Origin: CAYNRA01 sp046296415
GTDB taxonomy: Bacteria > Bacteroidota > Bacteroidia > Cytophagales > Spirosomataceae
Reading direction: 5' to 3'
Length of the DNA stretch: 64,000 nucleotides
Assembly (NCBI GenBank): GCA_046296415.1
Contig: JBKBLN010000002.1
Coordinates: forward strand, 992,001 to 1,056,000
Position 1 is the stretch's first letter, and every line of letters starts with the position of its first letter. Shown in pieces: positions 37,850 to 46,401 of this stretch. The notes under the pieces were generated by a model that was not told the origin of the DNA, ran no database searches, and was given only the letters and a program-made list of their open reading frames with translations. The position numbers and the translations under genes were made by a program.

Positions 37850-39495
37850 ATTCGACATTACATGTACATCCCGACGATAATGTTCTCGTCGCCCTCACCG
37901 ATTTAAAAGCTGGGGAGGAAATTACTTTTCAGGGCCGTGTGATCCGTTTGAAAGAAAATATTCAGGCCAAACATAAATTTTCTACTCACATTTTGGCACC
38001 GGGTGACCCGCTTACTATGTATGGCGTGTTGGTTGGGAAAGCTACTCAAGCTATAGAGGAAGGTGCTTGGATTCACACCTTCAACGTCAAACATGCGGCA
38101 GCCCCAGTGGAGGTAAGGGAGACAAAACCATCTTGGACGGCACCGTCTGTAGCCGAATTTGAGGGATTAACCTTTGATGGTTTTCACCGGCCCGATGGGA
38201 AAGTAGGCACAGCCAATTACTGGGTGGTGATTCCATTGGTCTTTTGCGAAAATCGAAATGTAGAGGAATTGCGGGATGCCCTCCTTACAGATTTAGGATA
38301 CCAAAGTCCATCGCGTTTTCGACCGTTGACACAATATCTCATCCAATCGCATGCGATACAGCGAGTTCCTAGTCAGAGCCGAGACCTTCCTAGTCCTCAA
38401 GATATAGCGTTCACAACCTCGAATCGTGTATTCCCTCAAGTCGATGGAATCAAGTTTTTAACCCATGATATGGGCTGCGGTGGCACTCAAGATGATGCCC
38501 AAGCATTGTGTGCTTTATTGGCTGGCTACATTGCGCATCCCAATGTTGCAGGGGCTACTGTATTAAGCCTTGGGTGTCAACATGCCCAACAGAAAATGCT
38601 ACAAAGTGAATTGGATAAACGCATGACGCCTGGTACCAAGCCTGTGTACATTCTGGAACAACAGGCTTTTGGAACCGAGGAAGCCTTGTTAACACAAGCC
38701 TTGCACCAAACTTTCTTGGGCTTACTAGAAGCCAATCAATCGACCAGAAAATCGGCTCCTTTATCTGAATTGGTTGTTGGATTGGAATGTGGAGGTTCCG
38801 ATGGATTTTCCGGCTTATCGGCCAATCCAGCGGTGGGATATGCAGCCGATTTACTCGTTGCTTTGGGAGGAACCGTAGTCCTTTCGGAGTTTCCTGAATT
38901 ATGTGGCGTAGAACAAGAACTAGCGGATCGGTGTATTTCGGCAAGTCTTGCCCACCGTTTTACGGATTTAATGGCTCGGTATGCAGCCCGTGCAGAGGCA
39001 GTAGGCTCTGGTTTTGACATGAACCCGTCTCCGGGGAATATTCGGGATGGTTTGATTACGGACGCCATCAAGTCGGCAGGCGCTGCGAAAAAAGGTGGAA
39101 CCTCGCCCATCACAGGTGTATTGGATTATACCGAACCCATCCAAACCAAAGGACTTCAGCTATTGAATACACCGGGTAATGATGTTGAAAGCACCACGGC
39201 CGAGGTAGCCTCAGGCGCCACGGTTGTTTTATTTACAACAGGATTGGGGACTCCCACAGGAAATCCGATTGCTCCGGTGATTAAAGTAGCCAGTAACCAT
39301 GCCTTGGCGAAACGCATGCCTGATATTATTGATATTTCGACTGGGGACATCATCGAAGGTACTGAGACTATTGAGGCAGCAGGCAGACGCATACTAAAGT
39401 ACGTCATCGAGGTAGCCAGTGGCCGGGCAATTCCAGCGGCAGTCCGATTACAACAAGATGACTTTATTCCTTGGAAGCGGGGCGTTTCTTTATAA
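37846..39495 (+). CDS. uxaA: Altronate dehydratase
   Basis: UxaA dehydrates D-altronate to 2-keto-3-deoxygluconate. The 549-residue protein joins an N-terminal SAF-like domain (about 1-90, NVLVALTDLKAGEEITF to the WIHTFNVKH region) to a catalytic domain. The latter includes GTANYWVVIPLVFCENRN, THDMGCGGTQDDA, LSLGCQHAQ, VGLECGGSDGFSGLSANPAVG and GFDMNPSPGNIRDGLI. The conserved Cys residues in the MGCGG and ECGGSD segments fit metal binding. It belongs to the large two-domain form found in most Bacteroidota. ATGA overlap with uxaB; 30 bases to uxaC. Confidence 0.96.
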   Translation: MNSTLHVHPDDNVLVALTDLKAGEEITFQGRVIRLKENIQAKHKFSTHILAPGDPLTMYGVLVGKATQAIEEGAWIHTFNVKHAAAPVEVRETKPSWTAPSVAEFEGLTFDGFHRPDGKVGTANYWVVIPLVFCENRNVEELRDALLTDLGYQSPSRFRPLTQYLIQSHAIQRVPSQSRDLPSPQDIAFTTSNRVFPQVDGIKFLTHDMGCGGTQDDAQALCALLAGYIAHPNVAGATVLSLGCQHAQQKMLQSELDKRMTPGTKPVYILEQQAFGTEEALLTQALHQTFLGLLEANQSTRKSAPLSELVVGLECGGSDGFSGLSANPAVGYAADLLVALGGTVVLSEFPELCGVEQELADRCISASLAHRFTDLMARYAARAEAVGSGFDMNPSPGNIRDGLITDAIKSAGAAKKGGTSPITGVLDYTEPIQTKGLQLLNTPGNDVESTTAEVASGATVVLFTTGLGTPTGNPIAPVIKVASNHALAKRMPDIIDISTGDIIEGTETIEAAGRRILKYVIEVASGRAIPAAVRLQQDDFIPWKRGVSL

Positions 39496-39525
39496 ATCCA
39501 ACTCATTTATTTTGCTCATTTCGAT

Positions 39526-40929
39526 ATGAAGCCTTTTTTAGACAACGACTTTTTATTGCAAACAGAGACGGCCCGCCAGTTGTATCATGGCTTCGCCCGA
39601 GATCTTCCGATACTGGACTACCACAACCATTTGCCCCCAGACCAGATTGCTCAAAATCACCAATTTGGGTCGATCACCCAAGCGTGGCTTTACGGCGATC
39701 ACTACAAATGGAGAGCCATGCGGACACAAGGTGTTGCTGAGCGCTATTGTACAGGGGATGCCCGTGACGAGGAGAAATTTGCTCAATGGGCCTACACGGT
39801 CCCCTTTACCCTTCGTAATCCTTTGTATCACTGGACCCACCTGGAACTGCAGCGGTATTTTCAAATCAATACCCTACTATCACCCTCCACTGCCGATTCC
39901 ATTTTCCATGAGGCCTCGGCTCAACTGAGCCATCCAACCATGGGAGCTCGTGGATTGTTAGAGCAACAAAAGGTGGAGGTCGTATGTACAACCGATGACC
40001 CTTTGGATACCTTGGAACACCATTTGGCGTACCTTGAGCAAGGGCATGGGCTTAGTATGCTACCTACCTTTCGACCCGATAAATTTTTACTCCTTCAAAA
40101 CTCAGCCTATCCTACATTCATTGAAAAATTGGGACATATCACCCAAATTCAAGTAGTTCAATTGGCTGACCTATTTCAGGCCTTGGAAAAGCGAATGGCA
40201 TTTTTCCAGCATTTAGGCTGTCGACTCTCAGACCACGGATTGGAATACATTCCCGTTGGAAAAGTTGACTATGAACTAGCCAACAAGACTTTTCAAGCCG
40301 TAGTAAATGGCTTTTCTGTTTCAAATGAAGCTATCGCTCAATTTCAGGTTACAGTCCTTCATTTTTTGGGAACGAAGTACCATGAACTGGGTTGGACGCA
40401 GCAATTCCACTTGGGAGCGTTACGCAACAACAACCCCTTTGCCCTTCAGAAGCTGGGGCCCGATACCGGATGGGATAGCATAGGCGACTTTCCCCAAGCA
40501 GTTGGTCTTTCCCAATTTTTGGGACGATTAGCCAAGGAAGATGCCTTATCCAAAACGGTTTTGTACAACCTTAATCCAGCAGATAATGCTGTTTTTGCTA
40601 CCATGATTGGTAATTTTAATGATGGCAGTATTGCTGGAAAAATCCAGTATGGCTCAGGATGGTGGTTTTTGGATCAGAAAGATGGTATGGAGAAACAACT
40701 GAATGCCTTATCGAATATGGGGTTATTAAGTCGATTTATCGGCATGTTAACTGATTCTCGGAGCTTTCTCTCCTTTCCGCGTCATGAATATTTCCGGCGG
40801 ATTCTTTGCAATCTGTTGGGGCAAGATATCGAAAATGGCGAGTTACCAGCGGACATCGACTGGACGGGAAAAATCGTCCAGGACATTTGTTACTATAACG
40901 CCAAAAACTATTTTGATTTCTCGTCATGA
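39526..40929 (+). CDS. uxaC: Glucuronate/galacturonate isomerase
   Basis: UxaC isomerises D-galacturonate to D-tagaturonate and D-glucuronate to D-fructuronate, the entry step for saturated uronates. The 467-residue amidohydrolase-superfamily protein contains LPILDYHNHLPPDQIA (metal-binding HxH), YGDHYKWRAMRTQGV, VCTTDDPLDTLEHH, FHLGALRNNN and the final FLSFPRHEYFRRILCNLLG. Length and motifs are standard. The 30-base gap before it is the only real gap inside the uxa operon, and it overlaps kdgK by ATGA. With UxaB and UxaA alone in the window, the galacturonate branch is complete, while the mannonate enzymes for glucuronate are absent. Confidence 0.96.
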   Translation: MKPFLDNDFLLQTETARQLYHGFARDLPILDYHNHLPPDQIAQNHQFGSITQAWLYGDHYKWRAMRTQGVAERYCTGDARDEEKFAQWAYTVPFTLRNPLYHWTHLELQRYFQINTLLSPSTADSIFHEASAQLSHPTMGARGLLEQQKVEVVCTTDDPLDTLEHHLAYLEQGHGLSMLPTFRPDKFLLLQNSAYPTFIEKLGHITQIQVVQLADLFQALEKRMAFFQHLGCRLSDHGLEYIPVGKVDYELANKTFQAVVNGFSVSNEAIAQFQVTVLHFLGTKYHELGWTQQFHLGALRNNNPFALQKLGPDTGWDSIGDFPQAVGLSQFLGRLAKEDALSKTVLYNLNPADNAVFATMIGNFNDGSIAGKIQYGSGWWFLDQKDGMEKQLNALSNMGLLSRFIGMLTDSRSFLSFPRHEYFRRILCNLLGQDIENGELPADIDWTGKIVQDICYYNAKNYFDFSS

Positions 40930-41930
40930 AACGTATCGTCACCTTTGGAGAAATCCTACTTCGACTTTCCCCTGACATTGGTGGATTTTGGCAAACTCAC
41001 CAACAGACGCCCATGTATTTGGGTGGAGCAGAACTAAATGTGGCGCGAGCTTTAAGTCGTTGGGGATTTCCGACTCGGTACGTCAGCCGAATGCCCGCCA
41101 ATTCGATGGCCTTTGCCATTCGTGAGATGCTGCAAGCCGAAGACATTGATGTGAGTGCTTTAGCCACAGGTGGGCAGCGTATTGGACAATATTGGTTACC
41201 ACAAGGATCGGACATTAAAAGTGGTGGTGTAATTTATGACAGAGCCCATTCCTCTTTTGGCACGTGGTCTCCGGAGGAAGTGGATTGGGATACGGTTTTT
41301 CAATATGCTGGCTGGTTTCACTTCAGTGCGATCACGCCGGCCTTATCACCTGAGATGGTCAGGCTTTGTCGAGTGGCTACCCAAGAGGCTGCCCAGCGCC
41401 AAATACCTCAATCGATTGATTTGAATTTCCGTGCCACGCTTTGGCAGTATGGAGTTTCTCCACAACAAGTGATGCCCGAACTGGTAGAAAATTGCCAAGT
41501 CATTATGGGGAATTTATGGGCAGCCCATCATTTATTGGGGGCTCCGCTTCCGGACCCGGGAGGGCAAGACTATTCGATTGACCAAGCGACTACCAATCAG
41601 TTCCTTTTCCAGCGGTATCCTGTTTGCCAATGGATTGCTCATACATACCGTTTTGATCATCCAGCGGGTGGAATTGAATACCATGCAACCCTGTCTGACC
41701 GGACACAATCTGCCAAGTCTCCTACTTTCCGACGACTCGAGGTCATCGATCGAGTGGGGAGCGGGGACTGCTTCATGGCGGGGTTATTGGCTGGAATTAC
41801 CTCCGATTGGTCGATTTCAAAGACCGTATCGTTTGCGGCCACCGCGGCAATCGGTAAATTGGGAGAGAAAGGAGACGCTACCCAGCAATCAATAGAACAT
41901 ATTTTTTCTACCTTATCAAGCTACACATGA
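40926..41930 (+). CDS. kdgK: 2-keto-3-deoxygluconate kinase
   Basis: KdgK phosphorylates KDG to 2-keto-3-deoxy-6-phosphogluconate, joining the galacturonate and unsaturated-uronate routes. The 334-residue PfkB/ribokinase-fold protein has the N-terminal TFGEILLRLSP, the GGAELNVARALSRWG sugar-binding motif and the PfkB signature with catalytic Asp in VGSGDCFMAGLLAG (GSGD near 279-282). It sits between uxaC and eda with ATGA overlaps at both ends. Ribokinase-fold proteins vary in substrate, so the KDG assignment rests on context together with motif. Confidence 0.93.
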   Translation: MKRIVTFGEILLRLSPDIGGFWQTHQQTPMYLGGAELNVARALSRWGFPTRYVSRMPANSMAFAIREMLQAEDIDVSALATGGQRIGQYWLPQGSDIKSGGVIYDRAHSSFGTWSPEEVDWDTVFQYAGWFHFSAITPALSPEMVRLCRVATQEAAQRQIPQSIDLNFRATLWQYGVSPQQVMPELVENCQVIMGNLWAAHHLLGAPLPDPGGQDYSIDQATTNQFLFQRYPVCQWIAHTYRFDHPAGGIEYHATLSDRTQSAKSPTFRRLEVIDRVGSGDCFMAGLLAGITSDWSISKTVSFAATAAIGKLGEKGDATQQSIEHIFSTLSSYT

Positions 41931-42565
41931 CAACACCCTGGATCAATCAGTTACAAGCCCATCCCATCGTACCAGTTTTTTATCATTCCGATGCAGGGCT
42001 GGCGGTGGAAATCGTCTTGGCCTGTTATGCAGGGGGAGTTCGGCATTTTGAATGGACTAATCGAGGGCCTGGAGCTTTGGCCACGTTTCACCGCTTGCGT
42101 GAGGTAACTCGGCAACAATGTCCCGGTATGACACTAGGAATTGGAACGATACTTTCACCGGAGCAAGCCATACCTTTTTTAGAGGCCGGTACCGATTTTT
42201 TAGTTCAGCCGGGCACGACCCTTTCGGTGGGAGAACTGTGTCGGGAACAGGCAATTCCATGGATACCGGGAGTCATGACTCCAACTGAAATCATGACAGC
42301 ATGGATGGCTGGGGCTTCGGCAGTGAAAATTTTTCCAGGCCAATCCCTATCTCCGATGTACATAAAAGCATTAAGAGGCCCATTTCCCCAGATTCCCATT
42401 ATGGTAACGGGAGGGGTTGAACCCACCCCTGAGAGTCTTCAAAGCTGGCTGGGGAGTGGTGTACAGGCCGTGGGTATCGGGTCACAATTGTTCAAGAACC
42501 TGAATGATCCCACCTCGATCACCGACTTATTAATTCATTTACATTCAACCCTTCCTACCTTATGA
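41927..42565 (+). CDS. eda: KDPG/KHG aldolase
   Basis: Eda cleaves 2-keto-3-deoxy-6-phosphogluconate to pyruvate and glyceraldehyde 3-phosphate, ending the pathway. The 212-residue TIM barrel has the Schiff-base Lys134 in SAVKIFPGQ, the catalytic Glu in the FEWTNRGPGA segment (about 41), the GTDFLVQPG and WIPGVMTPTE phosphate-side motifs, and VTGGVEPT. Length and residue numbering match E. coli Eda closely. Translationally coupled to kdgK and the transporter by ATGA overlaps. Confidence 0.95.
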   Translation: MTTPWINQLQAHPIVPVFYHSDAGLAVEIVLACYAGGVRHFEWTNRGPGALATFHRLREVTRQQCPGMTLGIGTILSPEQAIPFLEAGTDFLVQPGTTLSVGELCREQAIPWIPGVMTPTEIMTAWMAGASAVKIFPGQSLSPMYIKALRGPFPQIPIMVTGGVEPTPESLQSWLGSGVQAVGIGSQLFKNLNDPTSITDLLIHLHSTLPTL

Positions 42566-43866
42566 CACCCAAACCCATCGGGCGGTATCGATGGACCATC
42601 TGTGCGCTGGTCTTCTTTGCTACCACCATCAATTACCTCGATCGAGCGGTTATTAGTTTATTAAAATCTACTTTGGAGGTAGAATTCAGTTGGTCTGAAA
42701 CCGATTATGGCAACTTGGTGATCTTATTCAATCTCTCCTATGCGCTGGGAATGTTGGGAGCTGGCCGACTGGTGGATAAACTGGGAACCAAATGGGGCTA
42801 TGGCATCGCGACCACATTGTGGAGTTTAGCCGCTATGGCGCATGGATTGGTCACCTCTACTTTTGGCTTTGGAATTGTCCGGTCGCTATTAGGAGTAACA
42901 GAAGCCGGAAACTTCCCCTCCGCCATCAAAACAACCGCCGAGTGGTTCCCCAAAAAAGAAAGAGCTTTTGCTACCGGAATTTTCAATTCAGGCGCCAATA
43001 TTGGGGCTATTGTAGCGCCTTTGACGGTCCCCTTCATTGCTGTCCAATGGGGTTGGCAATGGGCCTTTATTTTGACAGGGGCCATCGGATTTATTTGGTT
43101 GATTTTGTGGTGGCGAATGTATGATATTCCATCCCGACACCCCAGGGTGAGTCCAGAAGAGTTAGCCTATATAGAACGTCCAGAACCGGAGGACATTCCA
43201 GCACAAGAAGGGGAGGAAAAATCAGTTCGGTGGGTTGAATTGCTTCGATTCCGTCAAACGTGGGCGTTCATTGCAGGTAAATTTTTCACCGATCCTGTGT
43301 GGTGGTTTTATTTATTCTGGCTTCCTGCCTTCTTGACATCGGAATATGGATTAGGCAAAACCGAAATTGCTTTGCCTGTGGCTTTGGTGTACACGATTTC
43401 AACGTTGGGAAGTGTATTGGGAGGCTATTTGCCATTATATTTCACCAATTTAAATTGGCCGGTTTTCAAAGCCCGTAAAACAGCCATGTTCATCTATGCG
43501 ATGGCGGCACTGCCAGCTTTGACGGCCCAGTACTTAGGCTCGTTAAACATGTGGTTGGCGGTGTTCATCATAGGTCTGGCGTGTTCAGCACACCAGGCTT
43601 GGAGTGCCAATATCTTTACGACCGTTTCCGATATGTTCCCCAAACGTACAGTAGCCTCTGTTACGGGCATGGGTGGAATGGCTGGTGCGTTGGGAGGTGT
43701 GCTCATTGCCAAGATTGGTCCGATGCTATTTGACCATTACAAAGCCTTGGGTGAACTACCAACCGGTTATTTCATTATGTTTTTATATTGTGGGAGTGCC
43801 TACTTGATTGGCTGGACTATTATGCATTTCTTGGTTCCAAAAATGAAAATGATTGAGTTGGATTGA
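42562..43866 (+). CDS. exuT: Hexuronate transporter, major facilitator superfamily
   Basis: This 434-residue MFS permease of the anion:cation symporter branch has 12 predicted helices. It carries the family phrase TINYLDRAVISLL, the GRLVDKLGTKWGYG loop 2-3 motif, EAGNFPSAIKTTAEWFPKKERAFATG (partly GxxD-like, typical of ExuT/GudP) and a cytoplasmic loop rich in Glu between TM6 and TM7. By context it brings galacturonate or glucuronate made outside or in the periplasm by the GH28 and GH105 enzymes into the cytoplasm. Last gene of the uxa operon, ending at a bidirectional terminator. Confidence 0.9.
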   Translation: MTPKPIGRYRWTICALVFFATTINYLDRAVISLLKSTLEVEFSWSETDYGNLVILFNLSYALGMLGAGRLVDKLGTKWGYGIATTLWSLAAMAHGLVTSTFGFGIVRSLLGVTEAGNFPSAIKTTAEWFPKKERAFATGIFNSGANIGAIVAPLTVPFIAVQWGWQWAFILTGAIGFIWLILWWRMYDIPSRHPRVSPEELAYIERPEPEDIPAQEGEEKSVRWVELLRFRQTWAFIAGKFFTDPVWWFYLFWLPAFLTSEYGLGKTEIALPVALVYTISTLGSVLGGYLPLYFTNLNWPVFKARKTAMFIYAMAALPALTAQYLGSLNMWLAVFIIGLACSAHQAWSANIFTTVSDMFPKRTVASVTGMGGMAGALGGVLIAKIGPMLFDHYKALGELPTGYFIMFLYCGSAYLIGWTIMHFLVPKMKMIELD

Positions 43867-43878
43867 GGAGAAAAAACA

Positions 43879-43920
43879 AAAAAGCGCCTGCGGTATTGAA
43901 TTTCAGCTCAGGCGCTTTTT
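43879..43920. terminator. Bidirectional terminator between exuT and the RiPP cluster
   Basis: A stem aaaaagcgcctg/caggcgcttttt with an 18-base loop lies between converging genes, A-run left and T-run right. It touches the stop codon of the nucleotidyltransferase gene. Confidence 0.75.
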
Positions 43921-45086
43921 CAATATCGATACCATGAAAACTTAGCCAATAACCAGAATATGGTCTTACTAATTATATTCAAAAACCGATTTTTTTTAGA
44001 CCAAATTACTGGAGGAATTCGCAAGTCATAACCCGTTTGCACGACATATTCATAATAGCACATTCTTACCAAATGAATCTTTTCGTCTAACATCTTCCAC
44101 TTAATATAAAATAACCTACATTTGGGAATCAACTGATCCCAGTGATTACCCTCCTCCCACATGGTGAAAACAGTTTTCAATACCTTCGAATCAACTGTCC
44201 GTCTCGAGTTGATATCATAAAAAATATGATCCAACAGGTGCATACCATAATCAAATATGGTTTGCATGCGTAGTTTACCAGCTTGTTCTCGAAGAACGTC
44301 CTGTGAAATTTCAGGATAGCGCTTCAAGAAAAGAACTAAATCCACCAAATGCTTTAAGCGCACCCAAAATTCTCGACCCCCGTGATGATTCAAAATCATG
44401 GCGAAAATTGCACTTGGATTGGGGGATAGGACATTTCCATCGATTTGAGTGTGTTGAAAAAGTTCAGGTGTGTAATCTTCAAAGGCCGGAAATTCATGCA
44501 TCCCCCAATGAAAGTCAATGCTTTCCTCTCTCCGCTGCATATGTCTGACAAAGCTTAGCTCTGAGCTCGCCAAGTGTTCTACCAAAAATCTCAAATCGTC
44601 TGCATCGCTTTTGCGTTGGGATGAAAGCCTGTACCCCATAGAAAAAAGAAGTTGAATGGATTCAACGGCATGTTCGGGTAATACCATGACATCCAGATCC
44701 TTTCGCTCACGCAAGGTCTGGTTTCCATAGAGTTTGTCTTTAAAAACTATGCCTTTGTAGGGTAAAATAGGCAGGTTTCGGGCTGAAAACTCTCGAAAAA
44801 TCTCATTTAATTGGTGCTGACCTACCAAATCCCGAAAGGCTTGTTGTTGTTGACTTTTTTCAAGTCGCTCCATCATTGGATGACGCAAGCCTATTTTCTT
44901 GCCAGCAGAATAAACTAGAAAACCTATTTTATGATACCCAACTAATTTTTCAAACCGAACCCAATCTAAGTTTTCCTGTTCAAAGACCCGAATTAGGTCA
45001 TCAAGTGGGGCATCAAACAATTCAACTTTCAAGCAATGAAGTAATGCCTGTAATTCAATGGATTGGGTGAAGGTTTTTGAATTCAT
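43920..45086 (-). CDS. Nucleotidyltransferase-family protein of the RiPP cluster (PF14907-like)
   Basis: This 388-residue protein has a core LPILPYKGIVFKDKLYGNQTLRERKDLDVMV (about 107-137), matching the YKG...LYG..R..DLD pattern of the uncharacterised nucleotidyltransferase family. It carries two acidic residues in DLD for metal-nucleotide binding. The rest is helical, with FHWGMHEFPAF and LNHHGGREFWVRLKHLVDL. Members often sit in lasso-peptide clusters, where one characterised case modifies phosphorylated lasso peptides. It is the last gene of the minus-strand operon, 58 bases after the protease gene. It probably modifies the peptide product, but donor and site are unknown. Confidence 0.85.
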   Translation of the reverse strand: MNSKTFTQSIELQALLHCLKVELFDAPLDDLIRVFEQENLDWVRFEKLVGYHKIGFLVYSAGKKIGLRHPMMERLEKSQQQQAFRDLVGQHQLNEIFREFSARNLPILPYKGIVFKDKLYGNQTLRERKDLDVMVLPEHAVESIQLLFSMGYRLSSQRKSDADDLRFLVEHLASSELSFVRHMQRREESIDFHWGMHEFPAFEDYTPELFQHTQIDGNVLSPNPSAIFAMILNHHGGREFWVRLKHLVDLVLFLKRYPEISQDVLREQAGKLRMQTIFDYGMHLLDHIFYDINSRRTVDSKVLKTVFTMWEEGNHWDQLIPKCRLFYIKWKMLDEKIHLVRMCYYEYVVQTGYDLRIPPVIWSKKNRFLNIISKTIFWLLAKFSWYRY

Positions 45087-45144
45087 GGGAGTGGAGAAAT
45101 GTCTAAAGGATCCGTTTCATCATCTAGTTTGTAACGAACCTATG

Positions 45145-45624
45145 TTAAGTTACAGGACTAGCATTTAAGGTTTTAAAGTTAGAATAGGTATTCATCAGGT
45201 GGTACTCTTGAGGATCACAAAGACCCGATATTTGGATACCCCCGGCCTCTGTCCATGCATGTCCCTCAATTTGCCCCTCTTCGTTTTTCTTGAATCCGAC
45301 AAAAATGGTGTAGGGAATCCCATACCAATTGCATATCTTTTTGGCTTGCCAGGCTTGGTGCCGACACTTCTGTTCAAAAAATACCTGATGTGAAACCACC
45401 AAAATAGCCCACCGAATGTCTAAGCAAAGCGACCGAAATTTTTGATCTAATTTGGTCGAATCCCGGAATATCAGCATCTTTTTGGACGAAAAACGTGTCC
45501 TAGACGGAAAGAACCGAAAGGAAAACCAAGAAAAAATAGCCAAGACAAAGGTAAACACCAGTAAATACTGTCGTCTAGGAGAGAACGTTAAGAACAAACC
45601 AATTCTTCGCATATTCGGAGTCAT
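45145..45624 (-). CDS. Lasso-peptide B2-like leader peptidase (transglutaminase-like fold)
   Basis: In lasso biosynthesis B2 removes the leader peptide before ring closure. This 159-residue protein has a membrane-prone stretch (about 20-37) and the PF13471-type core: nucleophile Cys87 in EQKCRHQAWQ, then GIPYTIFVGF and His122 in EGHAWTEAGG. An Asp that would complete the Cys-His-Asp triad is not at the usual distance; Asp137 in LCDPQE is the nearest candidate. The C-terminal side is otherwise normal. Its start is four bases after the PqqD-like gene, matching split B1/B2 systems. Confidence 0.85.
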   Translation of the reverse strand: MTPNMRRIGLFLTFSPRRQYLLVFTFVLAIFSWFSFRFFPSRTRFSSKKMLIFRDSTKLDQKFRSLCLDIRWAILVVSHQVFFEQKCRHQAWQAKKICNWYGIPYTIFVGFKKNEEGQIEGHAWTEAGGIQISGLCDPQEYHLMNTYSNFKTLNASPVT

Positions 45625-45628
45625 GTAA

Positions 45629-45883
45629 TTACTCGATCAAAATACTTCGCTCCTGAAACGACTTAATGCTGTTTTCAACCGCAAGCTGACAGGTGGCGGG
45701 ATCTACTTGGTAGGTATCGCAAAGGTCTGAAACGATTGTCGGGATATCCTTCCCCTCCTCTATCGCCTTTAAAATAAAAAACATCGTTTCATTGAGTGAT
45801 AAGTACTCGTTTGTGTCGGTTAGGTACACTACACCCTCATCTCCGAGTTGAGTGAATAAAATCTTGTCTGAATTTAGCTTCAT
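45629..45883 (-). CDS. PqqD-like leader-binding protein (lasso B1, RRE)
   Basis: This 84-residue PqqD-fold protein binds the leader peptide and presents it to the peptidase and cyclase. Visible are the strands GVVYLTDTNEYLSLNETMFFIL (the YLSLNxxxxxIL pattern of the family) and the C-terminal helices EEGKDIPTIVSDLCDTYQV and LAVENSIKSFQERSIL. The frame is open to 45910, but the ATG at 45883 (KLNSDKILF) gives the usual length and an ATGA overlap with the APS kinase stop. Confidence 0.9.
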   Translation of the reverse strand: MKLNSDKILFTQLGDEGVVYLTDTNEYLSLNETMFFILKAIEEGKDIPTIVSDLCDTYQVDPATCQLAVENSIKSFQERSILIE

Positions 45884-46401
45884 TTTATTGTTTTTTGAAT
45901 GTAACTCCACAACAACTCCAAGGATTGCTCCTGGGTGAACAAAGAAGTATTGATCGAAATTTCGGGTTGCTCAGGCTCTTCGTATGGAGCTGAAATTCCC
46001 GTAAATTGGGTAATTTCACCAGCTAAGGCCCTGGAATATAGGCCTTTAGGGTCACGTTGGATGCATTCATCCAAGGGCGTGGCCAAGTATACTTCGATAA
46101 ACCTTGGACACATCTGCCGTATTTCGTTCCGAACCTCTCGGTACGGAGAAATCAAAGATACAATCACCCAATGACCTTGCTGTTGCAACAGGTTAGCCCA
46201 TTTTCCTACCAGACGATTATGATCTTTGCGGGAGGCCTCGTCAAAGCCAGTTTGATTGACCAATGCCCGAATGGTGTCACCATCGAGTAAAACCGGAAGG
46301 ATGCCTTGATCTTGTAGCCGTTTTGCCAAGGCATTGGCCAAAGTAGTTTTCCCGGCTCCGCTGAGTCCGGTAAACCATATTACTTGATTCATTTCCATCA
46401 T
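45880..46401 (-). CDS. cysC: Adenylylsulfate (APS) kinase
   Basis: APS kinase phosphorylates adenosine 5'-phosphosulfate to PAPS, the universal sulfate donor. The 173-residue protein is complete, with Walker A GLSGAGKTT (12-20), LLDGDTIR, the SLISPYREVRN segment of the active site, and the C-terminal DPKGLYSRALAGEITQFTG and SAPYEEPEQPE signature. It stands in an operon between the sulfotransferase and the PqqD-like gene, with ATGA overlaps on both sides. No ATP sulfurylase (cysD/cysN) or sulfite-forming gene is nearby, so this copy most likely serves the sulfotransferase rather than cysteine synthesis. APS must come from another locus. Confidence 0.93.
   Translation of the reverse strand: MMEMNQVIWFTGLSGAGKTTLANALAKRLQDQGILPVLLDGDTIRALVNQTGFDEASRKDHNRLVGKWANLLQQQGHWVIVSLISPYREVRNEIRQMCPRFIEVYLATPLDECIQRDPKGLYSRALAGEITQFTGISAPYEEPEQPEISINTSLFTQEQSLELLWSYIQKTIK

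Noticed and set aside
28646..43866. Classical polysaccharide utilisation locus
   Set aside because: No SusC/SusD pair lies inside it; it is a hexuronate catabolic locus with two secreted enzymes.
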